6,047 nt of DNA, taken from a bacterium (Candidatus Ratteibacteria) CG_4_9_14_3_um_filter_41_21. Lineage in GTDB: Bacteria; Ratteibacteria; UBA8468. Both the position numbers and the translations under genes were made by a program. Positions 1 through 5,198 of the stretch are shown here, piece by piece; position 1 is the stretch's first letter; every line of letters starts with the position of its first letter. A model generated the notes under the pieces. That model was not told the origin of the DNA. It saw only the letters and a program-made list of their open reading frames with translations, and searched no databases. The stretch is taken from assembly GCA_002791075.1 (NCBI GenBank), contig PFWI01000286.1, forward strand, positions 1-6,047. The letters are read 5' to 3'.

Positions 1-10
1 AATTGAGCGG

Positions 11-625
11 CTACTTTTTCTTTGGTTTCTTAATCTGGAGGGGAGTATCGGTCTTGACTTCTTCTTTAATTTCTCCTTCTTCAATCTTCTTCCAACTAAC
101 ACTGGCAAAGGAATAGTCGTCGTGCTTGCTTATTTCCTTAACTTTATACTGTCTGCTGATAATACCCTTCATTCGTTCATCTCTCCACTCACCCCGCCAG
201 AATGTGATCTCTTTCTCCTCCTTTTCTATTTTTGTCTGCATCGTCTCCCAGATTACCGTTCCATCCTGTTTAACTGTCAAGCTATAGTTTGTCGCCGGAT
301 ACCCTTCTATGGCAAAATTCTCGGAGACCACCTGGTTATTAACAAATCTCAAAGTATCTTGATGAGGTTTTTCTTCCTTTTGTTCAAGAGGGGTAACTGT
401 AATTTGCCATTCGGTATTGTTCAATGCGGCTCGTTTCTCGTTAATGAGTTTTTCCTGTTCCTCTCGTTCTAGCTCAGCCTTTTTCTTAGCCGGGACCTCT
501 TCTTTTTTCTTCTCGGTCTCCCCAAAGGCAAACCTGCCTGCCGGACAGTGAAGTTCCAGAAAGAAAATGAAGATAAAAATAGGCAATAACAGAAAAATCT
601 CTCTCCTTACCTTACCAGAAACCAT
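11..625 (-). CDS. Secreted or membrane-anchored hypothetical protein, 204 aa
   Basis: I cannot assign this protein to a named family. I start it at the ATG at 625, not the in-frame ATG at 646, because GGAGGG (629-634) sits just before 625 and this start leaves a clean export signal: basic residues (KVRR, 5-8), then a hydrophobic stretch at about 10-24. Residues 37-66 are very rich in Glu and Lys and probably form a coiled coil or linker. Residues 67-180 look like a compact beta-rich domain opening with NNTEWQITVTP (69-79) and containing TVIWETMQT (123-131) and FWRGEW (142-147); the C-terminus is basic (IKKPKKK). Export across the inner membrane is inferred from the N-terminus; Cys27 follows LELH, a poor lipobox, so lipidation is doubtful. 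A GC-rich palindromic repeat encodes residues 26-31. A shorter relative lies immediately upstream on the same strand. Function unknown. Confidence 0.8.
   Translation of the reverse strand: MVSGKVRREIFLLLPIFIFIFFLELHCPAGRFAFGETEKKKEEVPAKKKAELEREEQEKLINEKRAALNNTEWQITVTPLEQKEEKPHQDTLRFVNNQVVSENFAIEGYPATNYSLTVKQDGTVIWETMQTKIEKEEKEITFWRGEWRDERMKGIISRQYKVKEISKHDDYSFASVSWKKIEEGEIKEEVKTDTPLQIKKPKKK
533..548. repeat. GC-rich palindromic repeat inside the secreted-protein gene
   Basis: CCTGCCTGCCGGACAG is a partly self-complementary GC-rich tract in AT-rich surroundings. It encodes residues 26-31 of the 204-residue protein, right at the end of its hydrophobic export segment. A related tract lies at 850-876 in the neighbouring reading frame. 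CCTGCC/GGCAGG repeats of this kind are familiar to me from several candidate-phylum genomes; that link is from memory. Confidence 0.5.
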
Positions 626-628
626 CTT

Positions 629-634
629 CCCTCC
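629..634 (-). promoter_or_regulatory. Ribosome binding site GGAGGG
   Basis: A strong Shine-Dalgarno sequence a few bases upstream of the ATG at 625 on the minus strand. It decides the start of the 204-residue protein against the in-frame ATG at 646, which would place this site inside the coding region. It is the best ribosome binding site in the window; the three plus-strand genes further right lack one. Confidence 0.75.
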
Positions 635-676
635 TTTTTCTATCATTGTATCTTAGGGGTTATCGCAAAATAAAGT

Positions 677-940
677 TTACTTTTCATCTTCACTCTTTTT
701 GCCTTTTTTCACCTGCTTTGAACCTGACCTTGGATAGATTGTATAGTTCCATTGTGGGTTCACGTCGTGATACTTGATGTTTAATTCTTTTTCCCAATCC
801 TCTGCAGGTTTCTCCACTTTTTTTCTCTTGTCTTTTTTGCCACTTTTCACCTGTCTGCCGTTGGCACAGGCAGGCAGAATCCATTTTCTTATTTTAATTA
901 TACACAAGAGCAATAATTCTGTCAACAAATTGCGATACAT
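677..940 (-). CDS. Short hypothetical protein, probable truncated relative of the downstream secreted protein
   Basis: Unrecognised 87-residue frame, likely a remnant or a very small protein. Residues 54-70 (NIKYHDVNPQWNYTIYP) resemble the start of the domain in the next gene, where NNTEWQITVTP occupies the same place before a Lys-rich stretch. Here the frame stops shortly afterwards, so the rest of the domain is missing. The start is uncertain. The ATG at 940 has AGAGG at 948-952 with 7-base spacing and gives a Leu-rich hydrophobic N-terminus (5-15). However, a consensus promoter lies within these codons (897-925), which would start transcripts near 890 and leave the GTG at 850 as a possible start in this frame. 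A palindromic repeat (850-876) encodes LPACANGRQ. QVKxGKK occurs twice, at about residues 30-36 and 76-82. It lies about 50 bases upstream of the 204-residue gene on the same strand. Confidence 0.4.
   Translation of the reverse strand: MYRNLLTELLLLCIIKIRKWILPACANGRQVKSGKKDKRKKVEKPAEDWEKELNIKYHDVNPQWNYTIYPRSGSKQVKKGKKSEDEK
850..876. repeat. GC-rich palindromic repeat in the 5' part of the short frame
   Basis: An imperfect palindrome with arms CTGTCTGCC and GGCACAGGCAG around a 3-base loop, allowing bulges. It matches the tract at 533-548 in its CCTG/CAGG core. It lies between a consensus promoter (897-925) and the more protein-like part of the short minus-strand frame, so it looks inserted between promoter and gene body. 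Confidence 0.55.
897..925 (-). promoter_or_regulatory. Consensus sigma70-type promoter, TTGACA-N17-TATAAT
   Basis: On the minus strand TTGACA (920-925) and TATAAT (897-902) are separated by exactly 17 bases, a perfect match to both consensus boxes. Transcription would begin near 890 and run left through the short frame and the 204-residue secreted-protein gene. It overlaps codons of the longer version of the short frame (start at 940), an argument that the true translation start there lies further downstream. Confidence 0.65.
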
Positions 941-1344
941 CCTCGATCCTCTCGCTTCATTACTCGCCATTGTGTCGCTGGCCGAAGGAGAGCAATGGTG
1001 GTCATATCAACTTCAAGGGAGGAATTCCGCCACCATCATATATGCTAACTTCAGTAAGGAATATGCGTAATTAGTCTTTCTCATTAATCTTGTAGTAACT
1101 TCCGACACAATTTTCGGTTCCGAAATTTCATGATTTTGTTCTGGGGATAATGGTGTAATTCTATTGTGGGTGTAGCTTATGCTGTCTAATATTCAGTTGT
1201 TTTATCTGCTCATCAGAAATTTTGTAATATATTAGCTTCAAAAAGTAATTCCTATCAAACCCTCTAAACCCCCATCAACTAAAGCATACCACAGACCCTT
1301 GATTAAATCAAGGGCAAAACCCATTCTTTCCTCTGAAAACAGGT
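941..1344. other. Gene-free stretch with small inverted repeats
   Basis: I see no supportable gene here on either strand. It holds an imperfect hairpin with arms GAGAG/CTCTC (949-953 and 988-992) just upstream of the minus-strand promoter, ATGGTGG/CCACCAT arms at 995-1001 and 1030-1036, TTTCGG-TT-CCGAAA near 1113-1126, and CCCTTGAT-TAA-ATCAAGGG at 1296-1314. On the minus strand an open stretch ending with a stop at 1013 runs for roughly 50 codons, but has no ribosome binding site and no recognisable motif. This region may be the decayed left flank of the transposase remnant that follows. Confidence 0.6.
1296..1314. repeat. Perfect 8-bp inverted repeat, CCCTTGAT/ATCAAGGG
   Basis: Two perfect 8-base arms are separated by TAA. 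It lies about 30 bases upstream of the first recognisable transposase codons. There is no run of T after it on the plus strand, so it is not a convincing terminator. It could be a short dispersed palindrome or part of an element boundary. Confidence 0.45.
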
Positions 1345-1873
1345 AACAATCAGCAATTTCAATTTTTACCATCTTTAGATGGTGTTATTCGGGCAACAAT
1401 TAGGAAGAAATCGGGAAAACCAGGTGCTCCCTTTGGTCATCCAGGAATTACCAGAGAAAAACCAAGAGAGCCTAATAGGACGGTCCGTGTCCATCTTAAA
1501 AATTGCCCTCATTGCAAAGAGGGAGTGAAAAAAATTTAGAGAAGAAACTTACCTCTTTAACCATGGTAAAGATTGCAAATAAGAAGGCAGAGGCTTTAAG
1601 GAAAAGGTTAATCCGACACAGGAATGAACTTTTTACCTTTCTTTCTCATCCAGAGGTGGAACCAACAAATAATTTTTCCGATAAGAGCAACTACGCTCCA
1701 GTGTCATCTCAAGGAAACTTTCCTTTGGGAATAAGACAAAGGCGGGAGCAGACAGGCATGCAGTGATGATGAGTTTGATTCAGACTGCTAAATTGCAGGG
1801 TAAGGATCCAAAAGAGCTACTTCTTTCCCTTATTTTAGGAAACTCGGAAGAGATAAGAGCACCTACCTCCTGA
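1345..1873 (+). pseudogene. IS66-family transposase remnant, core deleted and frameshifted
   Basis: Three blocks carry IS66-type sequence. Frame 1, from about 1345 to the stop at 1537, has LPSLDG, then KKSGKPGAPFGHPGITR and NCPHC, matching the linker and zinc-binding N-terminal region. The frame containing 1503-1680 has KKLTSL, then KKAEALRKRLIRHRNELFTFL and SHPEVEPTNNF, the C-terminal helix and the PTNN motif. After a net one-base frame change at about 1680-1685, the next frame has EQLRSSVISRKLSFGN and SLIQTAKLQGKDP, ending at a TGA at 1871-1873. Family members are usually around 450-550 residues, while this segment could encode only about 175, so the central DDE catalytic region is gone. 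The second break falls inside the conserved NNxAER stretch, which in this family is thought to carry the catalytic Glu. No start codon with a ribosome binding site and no terminal inverted repeats were found. It cannot make an active transposase. No alignment was run. Confidence 0.85.
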
Positions 1874-1898
1874 TAAGAAATTCTGGTATAATAAAGGT

Positions 1899-2162
1899 GT
1901 GGATATTCAAATAGAAAACCTTTCCTTAAAAGAGCTAATTGAACTTCATGACAGAATTGCCAGACGAATATGGGAACTGGAGAAGGGGAAACTTTCTGAG
2001 AAGTTAGCTGAATTTCAGATAGGGGATTCTGTCAGTTTCCAGTCAAAAGAGCAAAACAATTAGCGGCATCGTAATCAGGGTTAACCGGAAGACCTAAAAG
2101 ACGTCAGAAGTCAGGAGGGTTATTGGTATGTGGCTCCGTGGGCGGTGACAAAAACCTCTTAA
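1899..2162 (+). pseudogene. Degraded small KOW/SH3-like protein gene beside the IS66 remnant
   Basis: From the GTG at 1899 the frame reads a helical N-terminal part (LKELIELHDRIARRIWELEK) followed by FQIGDSVSFQSKE, then stops at 2061-2063. Near 2052 the frame changes by one and continues as KTISGIVIRVNRKT until a TAA at 2095-2097. From 2100, back in the first frame, it reads DVRSQEGYWYVAPWAVTKTS and stops at 2160-2162. Stitched together this makes an approximately 85-residue protein with the pattern F-x-(I/V)GD-x-V-x-F, then G-x-V-x-R-x-N-x-K-T, then a W-x-V-x-P end. That pattern recalls small KOW/SH3-like proteins I associate from memory with transposase neighbourhoods. It starts 25 bases after the transposase remnant on the same strand, so it may be a passenger of the same element. 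The GTG start is a guess; TATAAT with an upstream TG lies at 1887-1892. Confidence 0.6.
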
Positions 2163-2235
2163 TTTTTCTGCTGGCTTATTAGATCTCAAAGATAAACCCA
2201 CTAATGATTTGCTGATTTTCTAACTTTTTGACGCT

Positions 2236-2265
2236 AATATATTACCAATTTTTTAGTTTTGTCAA
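2236..2265 (-). promoter_or_regulatory. Candidate minus-strand promoter, TTGACA-N18-TATATT
   Basis: TTGACA (complement of 2260-2265) is followed after 18 bases by TATATT (2236-2241) on the minus strand. Transcripts would run leftward, antisense to the degraded KOW-like frame and the transposase remnant, with no gene visible on that strand before about position 940. It may be the promoter of something lost, part of the mobile element, or chance in AT-rich DNA. Confidence 0.35.
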
Positions 2266-2315
2266 GTAAATAGTTTAAACAAACTTTCTCTTTCCCCCAC
2301 TACGAAGGGGTTAAA

Positions 2316-2342
2316 GAGATTTTTGCCCCTTTTAAAAATCTC
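2316..2342. repeat. Perfect 9-bp inverted repeat hairpin
   Basis: GAGATTTTT (2316-2324) and AAAAATCTC (2334-2342) are perfect arms around a 9-base loop. A weaker CCCC/GGGG hairpin lies directly before it. The T-rich arm precedes the loop on the plus strand and is A-rich on the other side, so it is not a standard intrinsic terminator on either strand. Confidence 0.5.
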
Positions 2343-2410
2343 GGTTATTTCTACTGCTTCAGTGGCTTCCTCGCGAGAGCAGACAATAAGAGATTGTAGT
2401 GGTCGAGCTT

Positions 2411-2434
2411 GTCCCGAAGGGATCCCTTTGGGAC
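2411..2434. repeat. 24-bp near-perfect palindrome around GGATCC
   Basis: GTCCCGAAGGGATCCCTTTGGGAC is self-complementary except for one G-T position that would still pair as a wobble in RNA. Flanking GAGCTT before and AGAGC after suggest a slightly longer element. It resembles dispersed REP-like palindromes and stands about 35 bases from the MITE-like element. Confidence 0.6.
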
Positions 2435-2469
2435 TAGTAGAGCGTTCTTCAAATAATGTTGTTATGGTT

Positions 2470-2606
2470 TGTCATTGCGAGCGACAGCGAAGCAATCTCA
2501 TATCGTTATCCACAAAGGGATTGCGGAGCTTGTTCCGAGTGAAACGAGGAATCTCCGAGTTTGCTTCGGCTTCGCCTCGCAACCGTTTTCACTCCTCGCA
2601 ATGACA
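2470..2606. mobile_element. 137-bp MITE-like repeat with 12-bp terminal inverted repeats
   Basis: The element is bounded by perfect 12-base inverted repeats, TGTCATTGCGAG (2470-2481) and CTCGCAATGACA (2595-2606). Its interior can fold: CGGAG/CTCCG with TTCC/GGAA forms a hairpin at 2524-2557. It encodes no plausible protein; open frames through it spell repeat-derived strings such as CHCERQRSN. Sequences starting GTCATTGCGAGCG and ending CGCAATGAC are known to me as abundant dispersed repeats in many bacterial genomes, and gene callers often mistake them for short proteins. No obvious target-site duplication is seen at the edges. Confidence 0.7.
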
Positions 2607-2660
2607 GCATGGACTGCAATATTAATTTGGAAACCTTCTACTAGACAGCGAGAAAGGAAT

Positions 2661-2690
2661 TTGACATAAAGAAGTTTCATATGTTAACAT
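2661..2690 (+). promoter_or_regulatory. Promoter of the GT-C glycosyltransferase gene, TTGACA-N18-TAACAT
   Basis: TTGACA (2661-2666) and TAACAT (2685-2690) are spaced by 18 bases, and TG two bases before the second box adds an extended -10 element. Transcription should start around 2697, only a few bases before the GTG at 2701 and about 16 before the ATG at 2713. The messenger would therefore be leaderless or nearly so, which fits the absence of a ribosome binding site. Confidence 0.6.
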
Positions 2691-2700
2691 AAAAAAATCT

Positions 2701-4326
2701 GTGGCTTTATTTATGCATAAGAATTGGGTGGTAATTCTTTTTTTAATCTTTTTTACCGCTTTCTTACTTCTGCCCGGGCTGTCGAAAAGTTCTCTTTGGG
2801 ACCGGGATGAGACTTTCTATGCTGAGGTATCCAGAGAGATGCTCGCTACCAAGAATTATATCATTCCTCGTTTTAATGAAATAGATTTTTTGGAAAAACC
2901 TCCATTTGCTTACTGGATAATGGCCGGCTCTTTCCGTTTATTCGGGGTAGGAGAGTTTTCGGCCCGATTTCCTTCGGCACTCTTCGGAATAGGGACAGTC
3001 TTATTGACCTTTTTCTTAGGGACATTCTTATTTGACCGGAGAACCGGAATCTTTTCCTCTCTTATTCTTTCCACCAGCCTATTTTTTTTAATCGCTGGCA
3101 AATCCGCAATTACCGATATCTACCTTCTTTTTTTCTTCACCGGCTCCCTCCTTTTTTTCTTTTTAGGGAGCAAAAGAAAATATTGTTATCTGGTCTCTTA
3201 TGGCTTAACGGGATTAGCAGTTCTTACCAAAGGCCCGATTGGATTTCTTCTTCCTGCGGCAATTATCTTTCTTTATCTTCTTTTTAATAAGGAATTAAGG
3301 CAAATAAAAGATATTCATCTTCCTGCCGGAATTTTGCTCTTTTTTCTGGTTGTTTCTCCCTGGTATTTGGCGATAATGAAAACTACCGGAGGAAAGTTCT
3401 TTTCTGAATTTATTTGCCGCCAGCATCTTTATAGATTTTTTCATCCGATGCAGGGCCATTACGGTCCATTCTATTACTATATTCCGGTGTTAATCTTCGG
3501 TTTTTTCCCCTGGTCGGTTTTTCTGCCCGCAGCAGTCTGGGTAAAAAGTGAAGAGAGAAGAGAGAAAAGCCGCGCCTACTTTTTTTTGATAATCTGGATG
3601 GCGGCGGTATTTCTTTTTTTCTCCGTTTCTAAAACGAAACTGCCCCATTATATCCTTCCTCTCTTTCCGCCTTCCTGCATCCTCATTGGTAAATTTTGGA
3701 GCAAGGAGAAAAAACCTTTTTTAAAGCTTTCGCTTTTCTTCTTTTTGGGAATAAGTATTTTGTTTTTCCTCTCCTCGGTTTCCCTCTTCTGGCTAAAACC
3801 TGATTTTACTTCCCCTTTTATTACAAAAGGGGTGGCAGACCAAAGGTCTGACCGGGTATTTGCTTTCTCTTTACTAACAATAAATTTCGCTCTTTTAGTC
3901 GGAGGTGGGCTCCTTTCTTTATCTTTTCTCCGGAGAAAAAGGCTTAAAAGAGTTTTTATCTCCCTGGTCGCAATAATCTTCTTCTTTATTTCCTTCTTTT
4001 CCCTGTCCGTTGTCCCCGAGGTCAACAAACTTCGGGCGATTCCTTCCCTGGCTAAAATGGCTGCAAAAGGCTCGCCGGAGGATTTAGTTCTTTCATTTCG
4101 CTGGTTTGAGCCAAGTTTGGTCTTCTATAGCCGCCATCGGGTCCAAAGGGTTAATTCTCTTTCGGAATTGGAGAAAAGTTTGAAAACGGAAAGAAAAATT
4201 TTCTGCTTTATCCAAGAGGAGGATTACCGGGAGATTAAAGATAAGATTAACCTTACGCTTTTAGCCAAAAAGGAAGGTCTTTCTGAGAATAAAGGAAGAA
4301 TCTCTTTGCTCCTATTGACAAACTGA
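2701..4326 (+). CDS. ArnT/PMT-like GT-C membrane glycosyltransferase
   Basis: A polytopic glycosyltransferase that should transfer a sugar from a polyprenyl-phosphate carrier to a lipid or protein acceptor outside the inner membrane. Numbering from the GTG at 2701 (541 residues): first membrane segment about 9-25; first outer loop with LWDRDETFYAEVSREM (32-47), whose DE pair (36-37) matches the catalytic acidic motif of ArnT and protein mannosyltransferases; KPPFAYW (66-72); SARFPSALFG (87-96); VLTKGPIGFLLP (174-185); SKTKLPHYILPLFPP (310-324), typical of ArnT-like enzymes. I count about 13 hydrophobic segments, as in ArnT, then a soluble C-terminal part (about 441-541). Length is normal for the family. 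The ATG at 2713 gives MHKNWVV and is an equally good start; neither has a ribosome binding site. The Alg5-like gene downstream could make its donor. Acceptor and sugar cannot be told from the sequence, so I give no arnT symbol. Confidence 0.88.
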   Translation: MALFMHKNWVVILFLIFFTAFLLLPGLSKSSLWDRDETFYAEVSREMLATKNYIIPRFNEIDFLEKPPFAYWIMAGSFRLFGVGEFSARFPSALFGIGTVLLTFFLGTFLFDRRTGIFSSLILSTSLFFLIAGKSAITDIYLLFFFTGSLLFFFLGSKRKYCYLVSYGLTGLAVLTKGPIGFLLPAAIIFLYLLFNKELRQIKDIHLPAGILLFFLVVSPWYLAIMKTTGGKFFSEFICRQHLYRFFHPMQGHYGPFYYYIPVLIFGFFPWSVFLPAAVWVKSEERREKSRAYFFLIIWMAAVFLFFSVSKTKLPHYILPLFPPSCILIGKFWSKEKKPFLKLSLFFFLGISILFFLSSVSLFWLKPDFTSPFITKGVADQRSDRVFAFSLLTINFALLVGGGLLSLSFLRRKRLKRVFISLVAIIFFFISFFSLSVVPEVNKLRAIPSLAKMAAKGSPEDLVLSFRWFEPSLVFYSRHRVQRVNSLSELEKSLKTERKIFCFIQEEDYREIKDKINLTLLAKKEGLSENKGRISLLLLTN

Positions 4327-4367
4327 ACCAAAGGATATAAATTTATTGTATGGAATTTCCTTTTTCT

Positions 4368-4422
4368 AACCACGAATTAACGCGAATTACTCTAATTCGT
4401 AAAATTCGATAAATTCGTGGTT
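4368..4422. repeat. CCACGAATT-type inverted repeat after the GT-C gene
   Basis: Perfect 11-bp arms AACCACGAATT (4368-4378) and AATTCGTGGTT (4412-4422) enclose a second hairpin, CGAATTA (4383-4389) with TAATTCG (4393-4399). The element starts about 40 bases after the GT-C stop and ends 20 bases before the next start. Read on the minus strand, 4394-4422 matches 6019-6047 at 26 of 29 positions. Followed by TTTT it might weakly terminate transcription, but it looks first of all like a dispersed repeat. Confidence 0.75.
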
Positions 4423-4442
4423 TTATAACTTAAAATACAGAA

Positions 4443-5198
4443 ATGCACCCCTACCTTTCGGTTATTATCCCCGCCTATAATGAGGAGAAGAGAATTAAAG
4501 AGACCTTAAAAAAAATGGTCTCTTATTTTTCTTGCCAAAATTATTCCTGCGAAATTATTGTGGTTGATGACGGAAGTTGTGACCAAACCGCAAGAATCGC
4601 AGAAAGTTTTGCCGGGATAACCGTTTTGAGAAACAAAGAGAGAAAGGGGAAAGGAGCGGTAGTTAAGAAAGGAGTTTTGTCTGCTGCTGGCGATTTTATC
4701 CTCTTTTCTGACGCCGACCTTTCCGCGCCGATAGAGGAGGCCGGGAAACTCCTCTTTTGGCTGGGGAAAGGTTATCATATTGCAATTGGCTCAAGGGCTT
4801 TGCCAAATTCTGAAATTCCTATTCCCCAGCCCTTTTCCCGGAGATTGATGGGAAGGTTATTCAATCTTTTAGCAAAACTAATCGCGGTCAGAGGTTTTTC
4901 GGATACCCAGTGTGGATTTAAATGCTTTGAGAAAAGAACCGCTGAACTTCTTTTTCAAAAGCAGAAACTTCCAGGCTTTTGCTTTGACGTAGAAATTCTT
5001 TATTTAGCCGGGAAATTTAAAAAAGAGGTAAAGGAAGTCCCGATTCGCTGGATAAACTCTTCGGCATCGCGAGTAAGGCCGATCAGAGATTCTCTACTGA
5101 TGCTCCTTGACCTTTTTAGGATTAGATTAAATAATTGGCGTGGATTATACAAACTACCACGAAATCACGAAATAAAGAAAACACGAAAGAAAAAATAA
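4443..5198 (+). CDS. GT2 family glycosyltransferase, Alg5/DPG-synthase-like (polyprenyl-phosphate hexose synthase)
   Basis: Likely transfers a hexose from a nucleotide sugar to a polyprenyl phosphate on the cytoplasmic face of the membrane. The 251-residue protein shows the GT-A fold in order: SVIIPAYNEE (6-15), VVDDGS (40-45), KGKGAVVKKG (68-77), FSDADLS (88-94) with the DxD metal site at 90-92, IGSR (115-118), FSDTQCGFKCF (152-162) and FDVE (181-184). The TQCGFK block is characteristic of dolichyl-phosphate glucosyltransferase-like enzymes. No membrane segment is visible, so it is probably peripheral. About the last 15 residues (LPRNHEIKKTRKKK) are encoded by a CCACGAAA-type repeat and probably are not part of the fold. 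The start has no ribosome binding site, but the motif begins six residues in, so the ATG is secure. It follows the GT-C gene by 116 bases and may supply its lipid-linked donor. The sugar is not determinable here. Confidence 0.88.
   Translation: MHPYLSVIIPAYNEEKRIKETLKKMVSYFSCQNYSCEIIVVDDGSCDQTARIAESFAGITVLRNKERKGKGAVVKKGVLSAAGDFILFSDADLSAPIEEAGKLLFWLGKGYHIAIGSRALPNSEIPIPQPFSRRLMGRLFNLLAKLIAVRGFSDTQCGFKCFEKRTAELLFQKQKLPGFCFDVEILYLAGKFKKEVKEVPIRWINSSASRVRPIRDSLLMLLDLFRIRLNNWRGLYKLPRNHEIKKTRKKK

Larger units (their letters stand above)
2163..2463. other. Gene-free stretch with hairpins and an orphan promoter
   Basis: No gene is supported on either strand. It contains a minus-strand promoter candidate (2236-2265), an imperfect CCCC/GGGG hairpin at about 2291-2315, a perfect 9-bp inverted repeat (2316-2342) and a 24-bp palindrome (2411-2434). 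The open frames crossing it are made of repeat sequence and have no protein-like character. Confidence 0.6.

Noticed and set aside
122..472. Plus-strand open frame of 116 codons
   Set aside because: It lies wholly opposite the 204-residue minus-strand gene, which has a good ribosome binding site and domain-like sequence; no start signal or motif on this strand.
27..545. Lipoprotein signal at Cys27 of the 204-residue protein (or LPAC in its neighbour)
   Set aside because: LELHC does not fit the lipobox, and in both proteins the Cys is encoded by the inserted palindromic repeat; the neighbour also has charged residues just before it.
690..884. 64-codon minus-strand frame starting with ATG just after the consensus promoter
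   Set aside because: Its sequence looks out of frame compared with the overlapping frame, which resembles the neighbouring protein. Kept only as a possible former start whose frame was shifted by the repeat.
774..1070. Plus-strand open frame of 98 codons
   Set aside because: Opposite the short minus-strand frame and promoter; composition is that of reverse-complemented Lys-rich codons and there is no ribosome binding site.
1013..1170. Minus-strand open stretch of about 50 codons
   Set aside because: No ribosome binding site, no motif, and the only ATGs leave a very short peptide. Likely chance or decayed sequence.
2316..2342. Intrinsic terminator
   Set aside because: The stem is AT-rich and is not followed by a T run on either strand; no gene ends directly before it.
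2323..2680. Three overlapping open frames of 60-93 codons
   Set aside because: They run through the 24-bp palindrome and the MITE-like element on both strands and spell known repeat-type strings; no protein-like features.
2910..4028. Minus-strand frames of 63 and 126 codons inside the GT-C gene
   Set aside because: Antisense shadows of a membrane protein gene; Lys/Arg-rich as expected from reversed Phe/Leu codons.
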